Shown in pieces: positions 23,781 through 31,641 of a DNA stretch of 42,815 nt. The stretch is from Subdoligranulum variabile (GTDB taxonomy: Bacteria; Bacillota; Clostridia; Oscillospirales; Ruminococcaceae), in assembly GCA_004554775.1 (NCBI GenBank), contig SFKI01000022.1, forward strand, positions 1 to 42,815, in the 5' to 3' direction. The position numbers and the translations under genes were made by a program. The number at the start of each line of letters is the position of its first letter. Position 1 is the stretch's first letter. The notes beneath the pieces were generated by a model. That model searched no databases, had not been told where the DNA came from, and saw only the letters and a list, made by a program, of their open reading frames with translations.

Positions 23781-25556
23781 TCAAATCACGTTATACTCTT
23801 TCAGCAGCTTTTCCACTTCGGTGCCCTCGATTTTTTTCAGGGCTTCCTTCAGGGCCAGCTTGCCGACGAGCGGCATCTCCATGTCGGTGATCTTTTTGCC
23901 GTCGCGCAGTTTGACGGTGGCATCCAGCAGGCAGCGGATATCGTACACGCTGCCCCAGACCTCGGGCACGCCGCGGTCAACGTTCAGCAGGGTGTAGACA
24001 GCTTCCATACCGGTGCGGATGGAATACTCGGTGGTGAAGATCGTATCGCGCGCCGTCTCGGCGAACTGGCCCAGGAACGCGAAGTTCACAGCGCCCTCGG
24101 GCACAACGTCGGGGCGGTCGCCTGCTGCGCGCGGCATAAAGAACGCGTCGATATACGGCATCATGCAGGGCACGGTGTTGGCGCTGTTGGCGGCCATCTC
24201 CTCGATCTGGTCGGTCGGCACACCGATGTGGTACAGCCATTCCATACAGATCTCTTTGCCGGTGCACTCGCGCATCGGCTTCTTGACGTAGTTGCCCGGC
24301 TTATCGCTGAACAGGCCGTACACCCAGACGCAAAGCTGGTCCTTGGGCTGGTCGCGGAACTGCTGCTGACGGTTCAGCGTCCAGCTGAGCAGCCAGCTGG
24401 AATCCTGCACGGTAACGATGCCGCCGGTAACGACCTTGCCGCTGAACGGGTCGCGCTTGCAGATCTTTTTGATATAGGGCACAATTTTCTGGTCCAGCGT
24501 CGTGATGGTAGCGCTCATCCAATTGGAAAGCTCGGGGTCATAGCAGAACTTGTCGGGGTGGCCGAAGCTCGGGTCCTGCGCGGCGATCTTACGCCACAGG
24601 TCCCAGCCGCCGCCCTCCTTGATCTCGGGGCGGTAGGGGGCCACGGTGTTCTGGCTGCCGATGGTCGAGTTCTCGACGCAGCCGCCGTTGGTGATGAACA
24701 CGAGGTCGTTCTCGGTCAGGTCGATGCAATCCTCGGCCCCATCGCGCAGCACGTCGATGCGGGTGGCCAGCTTTCTGCCGCCTGCGCAGTCAAACGCCAC
24801 GTTGATGACCTTGGTGTTGTAGTGGAACTGCACGCCGAAGCTTTCCAGGTACTTGACCATGGGCAGGATCATCGACTCGTACTGGTTGTAGCGGGTAAAG
24901 CGCAGGGCGGTAAAGTCCGGCAGGCCGCCGATGTGGTGGATATAGCGCTGCAAGTAGCGCTTCATCTCCAGCGCGCTGTGCCAGTTCTCAAACGCGAACA
25001 TCGTGCGCCAGTACATCCAGAAATTGGTATTGAGGACTTCATCATCAAAGAAGTCGGTGATCTTCTTATCGTACAGCTTTTCGTCGGGGGTCATGAAGAG
25101 CTGCAAAATTTCCATTGCACCCTTGTCAGACAGGCCGAACTTGCCGTCGGTGTGGGCATCCTGACCGCAGTTGACGGTGGCGCGGCACAGGCTGTAGTTG
25201 GGGTCAGCCTTGTTCAGCCAGTAGTACTCGTCAAGCACGGTGTGGTTCTCATCCTCGATGGACGGGATGGAGCGGAACAGATCCCACATGCACTCGAAGT
25301 GGTTGTCCATCTCGCGGCCGCCGCGCATGACGTAGCCGACGTCCTGATATTTGTAGCCGTCGCAGGCACCGCCGGGGATGGGGTCCTTTTCCAGCACGTG
25401 GACGTGCTCGCCTTTCATCTGGCCGTCGCGCACAAGGTAGCACGCGGCAGACAGGGCCGCCAGGCCGCTGCCAATGATGTAGGCGGACTTGGCGTCAACG
25501 CCCTCGGGCTTTTTGGGGGTAGCAAAAGCTTCGTAGTTACCGCTGGAATAATACAT
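23781..25556 (-). CDS. ohyA: Oleate hydratase, FAD-dependent
   Basis: A 591-residue enzyme that adds water to the cis-9 double bond of oleic and related acids, giving 10-hydroxy fatty acids. Gut bacteria use it to detoxify host or dietary unsaturated fatty acids. Family features: the FAD loop IIGSGLAALSAA (28-39), the signature RGGREMDNHFECMWDLF with catalytic Glu82, RYNQYESMILPMVKYLE with the conserved Tyr, and the C-terminal FLGQFAETARDTIFTTEYSIRTGMEAVY. Length matches the family (about 590). The ATG at 25556 has TAAGGAGG nine bases upstream, and a promoter lies upstream. It is monocistronic, with terminators on both sides. Confidence 0.97.
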   Translation of the reverse strand: MYYSSGNYEAFATPKKPEGVDAKSAYIIGSGLAALSAACYLVRDGQMKGEHVHVLEKDPIPGGACDGYKYQDVGYVMRGGREMDNHFECMWDLFRSIPSIEDENHTVLDEYYWLNKADPNYSLCRATVNCGQDAHTDGKFGLSDKGAMEILQLFMTPDEKLYDKKITDFFDDEVLNTNFWMYWRTMFAFENWHSALEMKRYLQRYIHHIGGLPDFTALRFTRYNQYESMILPMVKYLESFGVQFHYNTKVINVAFDCAGGRKLATRIDVLRDGAEDCIDLTENDLVFITNGGCVENSTIGSQNTVAPYRPEIKEGGGWDLWRKIAAQDPSFGHPDKFCYDPELSNWMSATITTLDQKIVPYIKKICKRDPFSGKVVTGGIVTVQDSSWLLSWTLNRQQQFRDQPKDQLCVWVYGLFSDKPGNYVKKPMRECTGKEICMEWLYHIGVPTDQIEEMAANSANTVPCMMPYIDAFFMPRAAGDRPDVVPEGAVNFAFLGQFAETARDTIFTTEYSIRTGMEAVYTLLNVDRGVPEVWGSVYDIRCLLDATVKLRDGKKITDMEMPLVGKLALKEALKKIEGTEVEKLLKEYNVI

Positions 25557-25620
25557 ACAAAAACCTCCTTAGGGTTCCTTGCTGCGTTTGTTTTTGGGGT
25601 TTGCTGCTTGGGATGCTTAT

Positions 25621-25649
25621 AGTATATCCGGTCAGAGGTCCCCCTACAA
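25621..25649 (-). promoter_or_regulatory. Oleate hydratase gene promoter
   Basis: Minus strand: -35 TTGTAG (25644-25649), 17-bp spacer, -10 TATACT (25621-25626). It begins right after the terminator of the preceding sorting-signal remnant. Confidence 0.65.
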
Positions 25650-25654
25650 TCAGC

Positions 25655-25692
25655 AAAAAATCCCCGGTGATAAAAAACTTATCACCGGGGAT
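25655..25692 (-). terminator. Terminator after the sorting-signal remnant
   Basis: ATCCCCGGTGATAA, a short T-rich loop, then its complement, followed on the minus strand by TTTTTTGCTG: a textbook intrinsic terminator. Confidence 0.9.
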
Positions 25693-25723
25693 GGATTGTA
25701 TAGATTATGAAGGATTTATGACC

Positions 25724-26239
25724 TTATTTGCTGCGGCGCTTCTTAAACATAGCGCCGGCTGCGCACAGGCTGGCCAAGGCCGTAACGACCAGCAGCGTAT
25801 AGGGCATATCATCGCTGGTTTGGGGAATGTGTGCCGAAACAGCCGCCGGGGCAGGTGTTGCGGTAGGCTCTGCCGTGGGGGCCGGGGTTGCGGTGGGGGT
25901 AGCCGTAGGCGCTACCGCCGTGACCGTAGTGACGGAGGGGGTCGATGTCGGGGTAGGCGTGGGGGTGCTTTCCTGCCCGCCGTTGTTGCCGCTGTCGCCG
26001 CTGCCGCCGGAATCATCGGTGCTTGTGGGAACCTTTGTAACCACAGCGGTCAGGGTGATGGTCAAGGGGTTCTCTTTATCATTTTTTGCCAGTGCTGCAA
26101 AGTCCTCTGCACTGAGGGTGCTTAAATCAAGCGTACCGCTGTACTCTTTATCGTTATGCGTCCAAGCGCTGACGTTATAACCATCTGCTGCCATCAGCTT
26201 CGGCAGTTCGACAGACGTGTTGGCTTCATATTTCAGTCG
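25724..26239 (-). pseudogene. C-terminal remnant of a sortase-anchored surface protein
   Basis: The open frame begins after a TAA at 26240-26242 with no signal peptide and no ribosome site. It reads YEANTSVELPKLMAADGYNV and so on, like the end of an InlB-type B-repeat. The first in-frame ATG is 26194, leaving 156 codons. A Thr/Pro/Ala-rich wall-spanning segment follows (TPTPTSTPSVTT region), then a sorting signal IPQTS, a hydrophobic span and KKRRSK. A protein that starts inside a repeat and lacks secretion information cannot reach the wall, so I call it the 3' part of a broken gene. Upstream is AT-rich DNA (26240-26405), unlike its surroundings. Its terminator is intact, so the damage may be recent. 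Confidence 0.65.
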
Positions 26240-26409
26240 TTATAATATTATAAAAAGTACGTTCTTTTTTTCAATTCTTATTTTGTACAATTTTATGCCA
26301 CTTGAATTATAAATTTTGCACTATTCCAAACAAAATAGACTTAAAATCACAAAAAACGCACATATTTTGTCCTAAAAATACGTGCGTTATAAGTCATACA
26401 ATCTATTTC

Positions 26410-26970
26410 CTATTGTCCAATGCGGCACGCTTCCAGCGCTTTGGTGATGCCGCCGTGCGTCACGGTGGAGACCCGCTCCACGATGGCGGCGGGGTCCGCT
26501 TTCATGCCGCTGCGGATCCATTCGAGCGTTAAACCCACAAAGGCGTACTTATAAAAATGCGCGATGAACTCCTTATCCTCGCTCCGTACCGACATGCCCG
26601 CCGCGCGTTCCTCCACCACGCCGATCATCAGATCATAGGTCAGCTTATACAGGTATTGCTCAATGTACTCGCGGCTGATGGAGTGGTAGACGTTGATGTA
26701 AAACACCTTGTCCTTCTGCAGGCTTTGCAGGATCTGCAAAAAGCCCTGCTGCCAGGTATCGTAGGTTTTTTTGCCGGCCAGGGCGCGGGTGGCTTCCTCA
26801 ACGCAGGCCCACTCGACGAGATCGTAGATATCCTTAAAGTGGTAGTAAAAGGTCATGCGGTTGACGCCGCAATGCTCAGTCAGGTCCGTGACGGTGATTT
26901 TATCCAGCGGCTTGTCGGCCATCAATTCTTTCAGCGAGGCAATCAGCGCGCGTTTGGTCATCTGGGACAT
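26410..26970 (-). CDS. TetR-family regulator, DhaS-like
   Basis: A 186-residue regulator. The N-terminal HTH (about 8-55) has ITVTDLTEHCGVNRMTFYYHFKDIYDLVEW, the pattern of the TetR/DhaS subgroup whose best-known member activates dihydroxyacetone kinase genes in Lactococcus. The C-terminal ligand domain (about 60-186) has the subgroup feature FYINVYHSISREYIEQYLYKL. No dha genes are in view, so the target is unknown. I use the ATG at 26970, which has AAGGAGGG at the right distance; longer in-frame readings run into the next gene antisense. The gene follows a 219-residue unknown gene by 61 bases on the same strand. Confidence 0.9.
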   Translation of the reverse strand: MSQMTKRALIASLKELMADKPLDKITVTDLTEHCGVNRMTFYYHFKDIYDLVEWACVEEATRALAGKKTYDTWQQGFLQILQSLQKDKVFYINVYHSISREYIEQYLYKLTYDLMIGVVEERAAGMSVRSEDKEFIAHFYKYAFVGLTLEWIRSGMKADPAAIVERVSTVTHGGITKALEACRIGQ

Positions 26971-27031
26971 AGGGGCAGCCCTCCTTGTGGTTACTGCCCT
27001 TAGTATACCGTGGATTTGTGAACTTTTCCAC

Positions 27032-27691
27032 TCAGCCGCTGGCGCGCAGCAGCAGTTCCATGCCCTGTTTGCCCCAGCCGAAATCCGCCGCAGCGTACCC
27101 GCGTTCCAGCACGCGGGGCAGCGCCGGGTCGTCGAGGTGCAGGCGGCGGAACGGCTCGCGCCAATGCGGCAGCCCCCGGGCCGAGAAGATGAGCATACCC
27201 CCGATGCCGACCATCGGCCGCAGCCCGCGCAGGGTAAGCCCCGCCGAAAGATACTGCGCGCAGAGGTCCTCGCAGGCAGGCAGGTCGTCGGTGGCAAGCG
27301 GCTGCACGGCCCAGATGTGGTAACTGGCGTAGCGCTCGGTCGCCCAGCGCAGTGCCATGCGCAAAAAATGGCGAAGCTGGGTGTAATTTTCGTTCAGCAC
27401 CGGCGGCGTCAGCACCGCGCCCTGGCCGTCGGCCCCGTAGCCTGCCGCCCGCAGGCTGGTGGGCAGGGGTGCATCATCGTACAGGGGCATCAACGCGGCA
27501 GCTGCCTGCAAGTCCGGCTGGCCGGCGTAATCGGCAATGATCTGGCCGTTTTCCAGCGCGGCACGCTGGCGATCCGGCGGCAGAAACGGCAGCCCCGCCG
27601 GGCCGGTAAGCTCCGCCAGGGCCGCTGCCCCCGCAGCGGACAGCACCCGGGCATCAAAGGTTTGTACATTACGTTCGAGCGTTTGCAGCAT
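27032..27691 (-). CDS. Conserved-looking protein of unknown function
   Basis: A 219-residue protein I cannot assign. It is soluble, Ala/Leu-rich, with no signal peptide or TM span. Visible segments include TGPAGLPFLPPDRQRAALEN, ENYTQLRHFLRMALRWATER, HIWAVQPLATDDLPACEDL and a closing ERGYAAADFGWGKQGMELLL. The layout of two halves, each with strand-helix patterns, could suggest an acetyltransferase-like fold, but no acetyl-CoA loop is evident. The ATG has GGAGGGACC upstream and the codon use is like its neighbours, so it is a real gene. It lies directly upstream of the TetR gene and may be its target or partner. Confidence 0.75.
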   Translation of the reverse strand: MLQTLERNVQTFDARVLSAAGAAALAELTGPAGLPFLPPDRQRAALENGQIIADYAGQPDLQAAAALMPLYDDAPLPTSLRAAGYGADGQGAVLTPPVLNENYTQLRHFLRMALRWATERYASYHIWAVQPLATDDLPACEDLCAQYLSAGLTLRGLRPMVGIGGMLIFSARGLPHWREPFRRLHLDDPALPRVLERGYAAADFGWGKQGMELLLRASG

Positions 27692-27858
27692 AAAACAGGT
27701 CCCTCCGTGGTTTTAAAAACTTTACGGGACTATTGTATGTGCATGCGGGTGCTGATGATGCCGAAAGCGGGCGACAAAATGGAAAATTTTACCAGCTTAT
27801 TTAAATATAGTTTGCGGCTTCCGATAGCGCGGGAGGCTCGCCCCTACGTTGCCAAAAA

Positions 27859-28020
27859 GCCTCCCTTGTGTAAAGGGAGGTGGATGCGCGAAGCGCAGAC
27901 GGAGGGATTGTGGCCTTACGGGAGCAGGTCGATATATGGGCAATGCCACAATCCCCCACCGCCTTCGGCGGAGCCCTTCGGGCCCGGGCCCCTCTGTCGC
28001 TGCGCGACATCTCCCCCGCA
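27859..28020. repeat. Structured intergenic repeat (CTCCCT family), second copy
   Basis: In the 600-base gap 27692-28292. GCCTCCCTT-GTGTA-AAGGGAGG (27859-27880) is followed by TGCGCGAAGCGCAGACGGAGGGA, then a TTGTGGC arm pairing with GCCACAA, and CCCCCACCGCCTTCGGCGGAG. It shares layout and the GCGCAGACGGAGGGA box with 18924-19050, but the variable arm differs. A partial TAGGGG unit (CGCCCCTACG, about 27838-27847) abuts its left end. Confidence 0.75.
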
Positions 28021-28034
28021 AAATCCCACTTTCC

Positions 28035-28222
28035 TTATGCAAAGAAACGTGGGATTTTGAGATTTTGAGATACTATCGCTCTTACGTTACAAATCAATCC
28101 ATCCTCTATCCGGATAGAGAAAAAATGAAATAATAGTTATCTATAACTACCTAAAATTTCAAAATCTCATTATTTCACTTTCTCACTCCCTGCCTTTTGA
28201 AATTTCACCCTGAAACCATAAA
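28035..28222. other. AT-rich island with stacked inverted repeats, no gene
   Basis: This stretch is much more AT-rich than its surroundings. It contains a 16-base perfect palindrome CTCTATCCGGATAGAG (28104-28119), AGTTATCTATAACT (about 28134-28147), and distant arms TGAGATTTTG (about 28059-28068) and CAAAATCTCA (about 28160-28169). No ORF is present. It joins a CTCCCT-family repeat on the left and a long hairpin on the right. Confidence 0.6.
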
Positions 28223-28290
28223 GCGGGAAGTACTATTGCAGTTTCAAGGTATCGGTAAGCATACCTTGAAACTGTAATAGTACCTCCCGC
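28223..28290 (-). terminator. 30-bp stem hairpin after the 59-residue ORF
   Basis: Left arm 28223-28252 and right arm 28261-28290 are complementary over 30 bases with one mismatch and one G-U; the loop is CGGTAAGC. It begins two bases after the stop of the small minus-strand ORF. Only TTTATGGTTT follows on the minus strand, so it is a weak intrinsic terminator by tail, but the stem is unusually long. It could instead protect the 3' end of the mRNA or be a small mobile repeat. Confidence 0.6.
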
Positions 28291-28292
28291 GT

Positions 28293-28472
28293 TCATCCGT
28301 CAGGTTCTGTTCTTGGGTTTTCCTGTCTCGCCAGTTCTTCCAAACTGCGGTTCTGCGTAAAAAAACGGTGGTAGGGGTTATCTACCGGCGGGGCCTTGGG
28401 GGCGGCGGGCTTAGGCGCGTAACGCCGGATGTACGCCCGCAGCGCCGGGGTGGCCCGCATGGTGCGGCGCAT
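28293..28472 (-). CDS. 59-residue basic protein, translationally coupled
   Basis: An open frame from the ATG at 28472, whose first base overlaps the stop of the upstream gene (TAATG), to TGA at 28293-28295. The N-terminal half is basic (MRRTMRATPALRAYIRRYAP); a Pro/Ala/Lys stretch follows, then DNPYHRFFTQNRSLEEL and an acidic/polar end. Codon use matches its neighbours. The tight coupling to the 250-residue membrane protein gene and the hairpin right after the stop support a real small gene. I do not recognise a family; the basic face could bind nucleic acid or the membrane. Confidence 0.6.
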   Translation of the reverse strand: MRRTMRATPALRAYIRRYAPKPAAPKAPPVDNPYHRFFTQNRSLEELARQENPRTEPDG

Positions 28473-29224
28473 TATTCGGCGGCGGCTGTCGAGACAGCCC
28501 CTGCGGTCAGCGCCTGCCAGAGTTCCTCGCCGTCGGCATAGTGCGCGGCCTGCTCATCATCCAGCACGGCGCGGCGGCCCACATACAGGGTGGACAGCAC
28601 GCTCTGGTTGGTGCCGGTGGCATCGTCCGCCAGCGTGTAGCCGTCGTAATTGCCCAGGTCCATCCCGGCCAGCACCGGGCAGTCGGTCCAGCGGTAGACC
28701 ATATTCTGCCAGTCGTCGGCATCGTCGGCGGGCAGGGTGCCGTCCAGGTAGGCCAGCGCCCCGGTCGAGCCCTGGAAGCCCGCCGGGTCCTCGATCAGCA
28801 TTACGTACAGCGTGCCGCTCTCGCCCAGGTCGGCACTCAGGCGGGTCACGCCCGCCATCTGGGTATAGGCGTCGGTGCTGGCGTTTTCGCTGTCAAAATC
28901 CACCGTGTAGCTGTTCACCTGCACCACGACCTTGCCGTCGCCGTTCAGGTCGGTGCAGTAGGGCGTCAGCGCGTCCTGCAAGGCGTTTACAGTATCAATG
29001 GGCAGGTTATACCGGCCAATGTAGCCTACCTGCACATCCGGCCGGGTCTGGAACACGGTGTCCTTCACGATCCACACCACCGCAGCAATGCCCAGCACCA
29101 CGCCCAGCACAATAAACTTGTGGTAGTGCCACCAGTTCTGGGCTTTTTCCTTTTTGGTGTACTCTTTCGGCGGTTCGGGGGTTTGGTCGTACTGTTCTAC
29201 GCTGTCTTTTGTGACCCATGCCAT
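28472..29224 (-). CDS. Single-pass membrane protein of unknown function
   Basis: A 250-residue protein. A charged cytoplasmic N-terminus (about 1-35, with PEPPKEYTKKEKAQNWWHYHK) is followed by one TM helix (about 38-55, IVLGVVLGIAAVVWIV) and a large extracellular domain with alternating strands and helices, including VQVGYIGRYNLPIDTVNALQ and DLNGDGKVVVQVNSYTVDF. The YYHYK-type N-terminus plus a DxNxDGK loop is a pattern I know from uncharacterised Clostridia proteins. The ATG at 29224 has AAAGGAGC nine bases upstream; an in-frame GTG at 29233 would be too close to it. It is translationally coupled to the 59-residue ORF. Upstream is a MITE-like element, so the native promoter may have been displaced. 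Confidence 0.8.
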   Translation of the reverse strand: MAWVTKDSVEQYDQTPEPPKEYTKKEKAQNWWHYHKFIVLGVVLGIAAVVWIVKDTVFQTRPDVQVGYIGRYNLPIDTVNALQDALTPYCTDLNGDGKVVVQVNSYTVDFDSENASTDAYTQMAGVTRLSADLGESGTLYVMLIEDPAGFQGSTGALAYLDGTLPADDADDWQNMVYRWTDCPVLAGMDLGNYDGYTLADDATGTNQSVLSTLYVGRRAVLDDEQAAHYADGEELWQALTAGAVSTAAAE

Positions 29225-29269
29225 GGGGCGCACGCTCCTTTGGGGGCTGTAAAGCCAAATTTTTATTTA

Positions 29270-29449
29270 GGCAACACCGCACAATTCCCGCCTGACGGCT
29301 TAAGCACCGCTCCGGCGGATCTCCGCGCCAAGAGCCGCCGCAAAGCGTCGGTTGCGCTCCGAAGCGCCCAAAGTATTCTCTGCGCTTTTTGCTTAGCAGT
29401 CAGCGCACCTCGCTCGCCATATCGGCACTTAGAATTGTGCGGTATTGCC
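29270..29449. mobile_element. 180-bp MITE-like element with 18-bp terminal inverted repeats
   Basis: The left end GGCAACACCGCACAATTC (29270-29287) and right end GAATTGTGCGGTATTGCC (29432-29449) are inverse complements with one mismatch. The four bases on either side are TTTA (29266-29269 and 29450-29453), a possible target duplication. The interior is GC-rich with no complete ORF. It sits in the divergent gap between the membrane protein gene (29224) and the next plus-strand gene. No transposase of its own is present, so mobility would need one supplied in trans. Confidence 0.75.
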
Positions 29450-29502
29450 TTTATTATACCACAAAATGCAAGGGGGAATTGTAAACTTATTTTGACGCCG
29501 CC

Positions 29503-29531
29503 TTGCAAATTGCCTGTAAAGCGGGTATCAT
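29503..29531 (+). promoter_or_regulatory. Promoter of the frameshifted membrane-protein gene
   Basis: -35 TTGCAA (29503-29508), 17-bp spacer, -10 TATCAT (29526-29531); ribosome site AGGAG at 29551-29555. Confidence 0.6.
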
Positions 29532-29562
29532 ACTTATAAGAATAGTGATTAGGAGTACGACC

Positions 29563-30221
29563 ATGCCCAACGAAAAAGACAACAACGAATCTATCCAACA
29601 GGAGCTGCACGCTACCCGCAAGGTGGGACTGCCCCGCTATTTTGAGATGGTAGGCCGCGACCTGTGGGCCTTTTACCGCGCGGGCTTTCTGTGCGCGGTC
29701 GGCTTTTGCCGGGGGCCGTGCTGCTGTGGTTCGGCCTGATGGGCGGCTCGGCACTGTACAGCCTGCTGGGCGGGCTGCTGGGGCTGTTTTTGGGCGGCTG
29801 GGGCTGGCTGCTGCGCACGATGCTGGACGGCCGGTTTGCCGCAAACCCCAGCGCCACGCTGTGGGTGGTGGCCGTGGTGAGCATTTTTATCTGCACCGGG
29901 TTTTTGGCCTGGCTGCTGGTGCAGGTGCCGCTGCTGGACCTGCCGCTGGGGCAGTTGGTAAAAAACGCTGCGCTGATGTTTTTCGGCTTTTTCCCGCGCA
30001 CGCTGGCAGCGGCGCTGGTGCTGCTGGTGTACTGGGGGCTGACCCTTTTGTACATGCCGTATACCATCCCGGTTTTGCTGCTGTTCAGCTTCTGGCTGCC
30101 GGTCAGCGCAGCGGTGATGATCCTGTACCCGGCCCTGGACAAAGCCTTTAAGCTGGAGCAGACCCTCGCCGCCCGCCGGGACGCCGAGCTGGATGATTAT
30201 ATGGCCGATAACGACCGCTGA
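29563..30221 (+). pseudogene. Multi-pass membrane protein, disrupted by a one-base frameshift
   Basis: The frame starts at ATG 29563 (AGGAG upstream) and reads MPNEKDNNESIQQELH through RYFEMVGRDLWAFYRAGFLCAVGF. It then goes out of frame in the T run at 29704-29707 and ends at a TGA near 29739. Adding one T restores CAVGFLPGAVLLWFGLMGG and a continuous 219-residue protein to 30221, with about five hydrophobic helices and a charged tail. It may belong near DUF624/YesL-type membrane proteins, but the match is weak. Because the change is one base in a homopolymer it may be a sequencing error, a phase-variable switch or a real mutation. The next gene starts 11 bases later, so they form an operon. 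Confidence 0.75.
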
Positions 30222-30232
30222 AAGGCACGCTT

Positions 30233-31546
30233 ATGGAAAGAAACACCTTTTTGCTGCAGGACACCGAAGCCTTTATGCGCGGCGAGCTGGACAACGTGAC
30301 CGTCGCGGGGGGCAGCATCGTGCTGGATCTGGTGCAGGGCGGCTATGTGCCCTACGGCTGCTACACCAGCGCGCCCATTCCCCTGCCGCTGTTTGACGCA
30401 CTGTGGCCGAGCTGGAACGCCGCCACCCCGCCGGACACCGCCGTAGAGATGCAGGTGCGTGTGCTGGTGGACGGCAACTGGACCGCCTGGATGGCTTTCG
30501 GCAAGTGGAGCCTTTACCTGCAGCGCGCCGGTGCGGCCCCGCGGGAGCGCGGCCCCTTGCAGCTTACGCCGGACTGCCTGCTGCTGGACAGCAAGTGTGC
30601 CACCCAGGCGCAGCTGCGCATCTACCTGTACAGCAAAAACGACAAGGCCACCCCCGCCGTGCATCTGCTGGGTGCAACGGTGCGGATGGTGGATGTGATC
30701 CCGTCCGGCGGGCGGCCGGTGAACCGCACGCTGCACCTGATGCCTTACATCCAGAAGCGCCGCGCCCCGGCCCTGGCCCCCTGGATGGACCTTGCCATCA
30801 GCCTGGCCAGCCTGACCAACCGCTGGGGGGCGGATATCCTGCCCGAAGAATTCGCCCAGACCCTGCGGGACTGGCGCGCCGCCGATGGCTGTGACTGCCG
30901 CAACATCAGCTTTGCCGCTGCCGCCGCCGGGAGCTGGGGCTTCCCCGCCTGGCTGTGCTGGGGCGGGCTGAGCGTGCTGCGCGACGAGATGCGCAAGGGC
31001 TACGGTGCGGTGGTGGCCTTGCAGGCCACCCCGGCTGAGAAAGAGCGCGGCCTGCCTGACCGCCGCTTTGCCGCTGTGCGCGGCTTTGTGGCCGATGCCT
31101 CGGCCCCCAAGGTGCTGCTGTGCGACCCCTGGGCCGACGGCACGGATTTTGACGCCGAGACAGCCATGCTGCTGGATGATTTTCTCGTAGCATGGGACAA
31201 TATCGCCCTGCTGATGCGCCGCCGCACCGAGGAGCAGCCTGCCTGGGCCCCCACCCGCGGCAGCGCATGGGTCCGCCCTGTGGGCACCGACCACCCCGGT
31301 CTCTACCGCCTGTATGTGAACGGCGAGGAGCGGCCCATCCCCGATGATTTCTGCGCCGCGGGCGGCCTGCTTGCCTGGACCACCCCCGACGACCATCCCC
31401 ACGCCACCACCGCGCACCGCGCCTTCCACTTTGTGGAACCCGAGGACGGCGGCATCCGCCTGGACACCGCCGACGGGCCGCGGAAGTATACGGTGTATCT
31501 GATTGACACCGCCGGGTGCATGATGGTGGGGGATGTGACGGTTTGA
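30233..31546 (+). CDS. C39-like peptidase-fold protein without catalytic Cys and His
   Basis: A 437-residue protein. An N-terminal beta-sandwich (about 1-155) is followed by a papain-like C39_2-type domain (about 180-315) and a C-terminal beta-rich part. Aligning DLAISLASLTNRWG (186-199) with the family pattern CSPTSLSMVLAYWG puts Asp186 at the catalytic Cys. RFAAVRGF (279-286) aligns with HWVVVRGF, so the catalytic His is Arg279. The third position, LLCDPWA (Asp298), is kept. The fold assignment is inference from pattern, so the inactive state is also inference. There is no signal peptide. It follows the frameshifted membrane-protein gene by 11 bases (AAAGG overlapping the previous stop) and ends at a strong terminator. 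Confidence 0.7.
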   Translation: MERNTFLLQDTEAFMRGELDNVTVAGGSIVLDLVQGGYVPYGCYTSAPIPLPLFDALWPSWNAATPPDTAVEMQVRVLVDGNWTAWMAFGKWSLYLQRAGAAPRERGPLQLTPDCLLLDSKCATQAQLRIYLYSKNDKATPAVHLLGATVRMVDVIPSGGRPVNRTLHLMPYIQKRRAPALAPWMDLAISLASLTNRWGADILPEEFAQTLRDWRAADGCDCRNISFAAAAAGSWGFPAWLCWGGLSVLRDEMRKGYGAVVALQATPAEKERGLPDRRFAAVRGFVADASAPKVLLCDPWADGTDFDAETAMLLDDFLVAWDNIALLMRRRTEEQPAWAPTRGSAWVRPVGTDHPGLYRLYVNGEERPIPDDFCAAGGLLAWTTPDDHPHATTAHRAFHFVEPEDGGIRLDTADGPRKYTVYLIDTAGCMMVGDVTV

Positions 31547-31641
31547 TTTTGCGGCTTGCCGGGAGCTGCCACCTCGCGGCAGCGCGCTCGAATGAAACGC
31601 CATTCTTCCGGGTCCAAAACGACCCTATGGTGATAGCGTGT

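Noticed and set aside
23667..25622. 651-codon plus-strand open frame opposite oleate hydratase
   Set aside because: Antisense to an unmistakable oleate hydratase gene, and it starts inside the repeat cluster.
29563..29739. Programmed frameshifting at the T run of the membrane-protein gene
   Set aside because: No slippery heptamer with a downstream pseudoknot or internal Shine-Dalgarno is evident; a mutation, phase variation or error is simpler.
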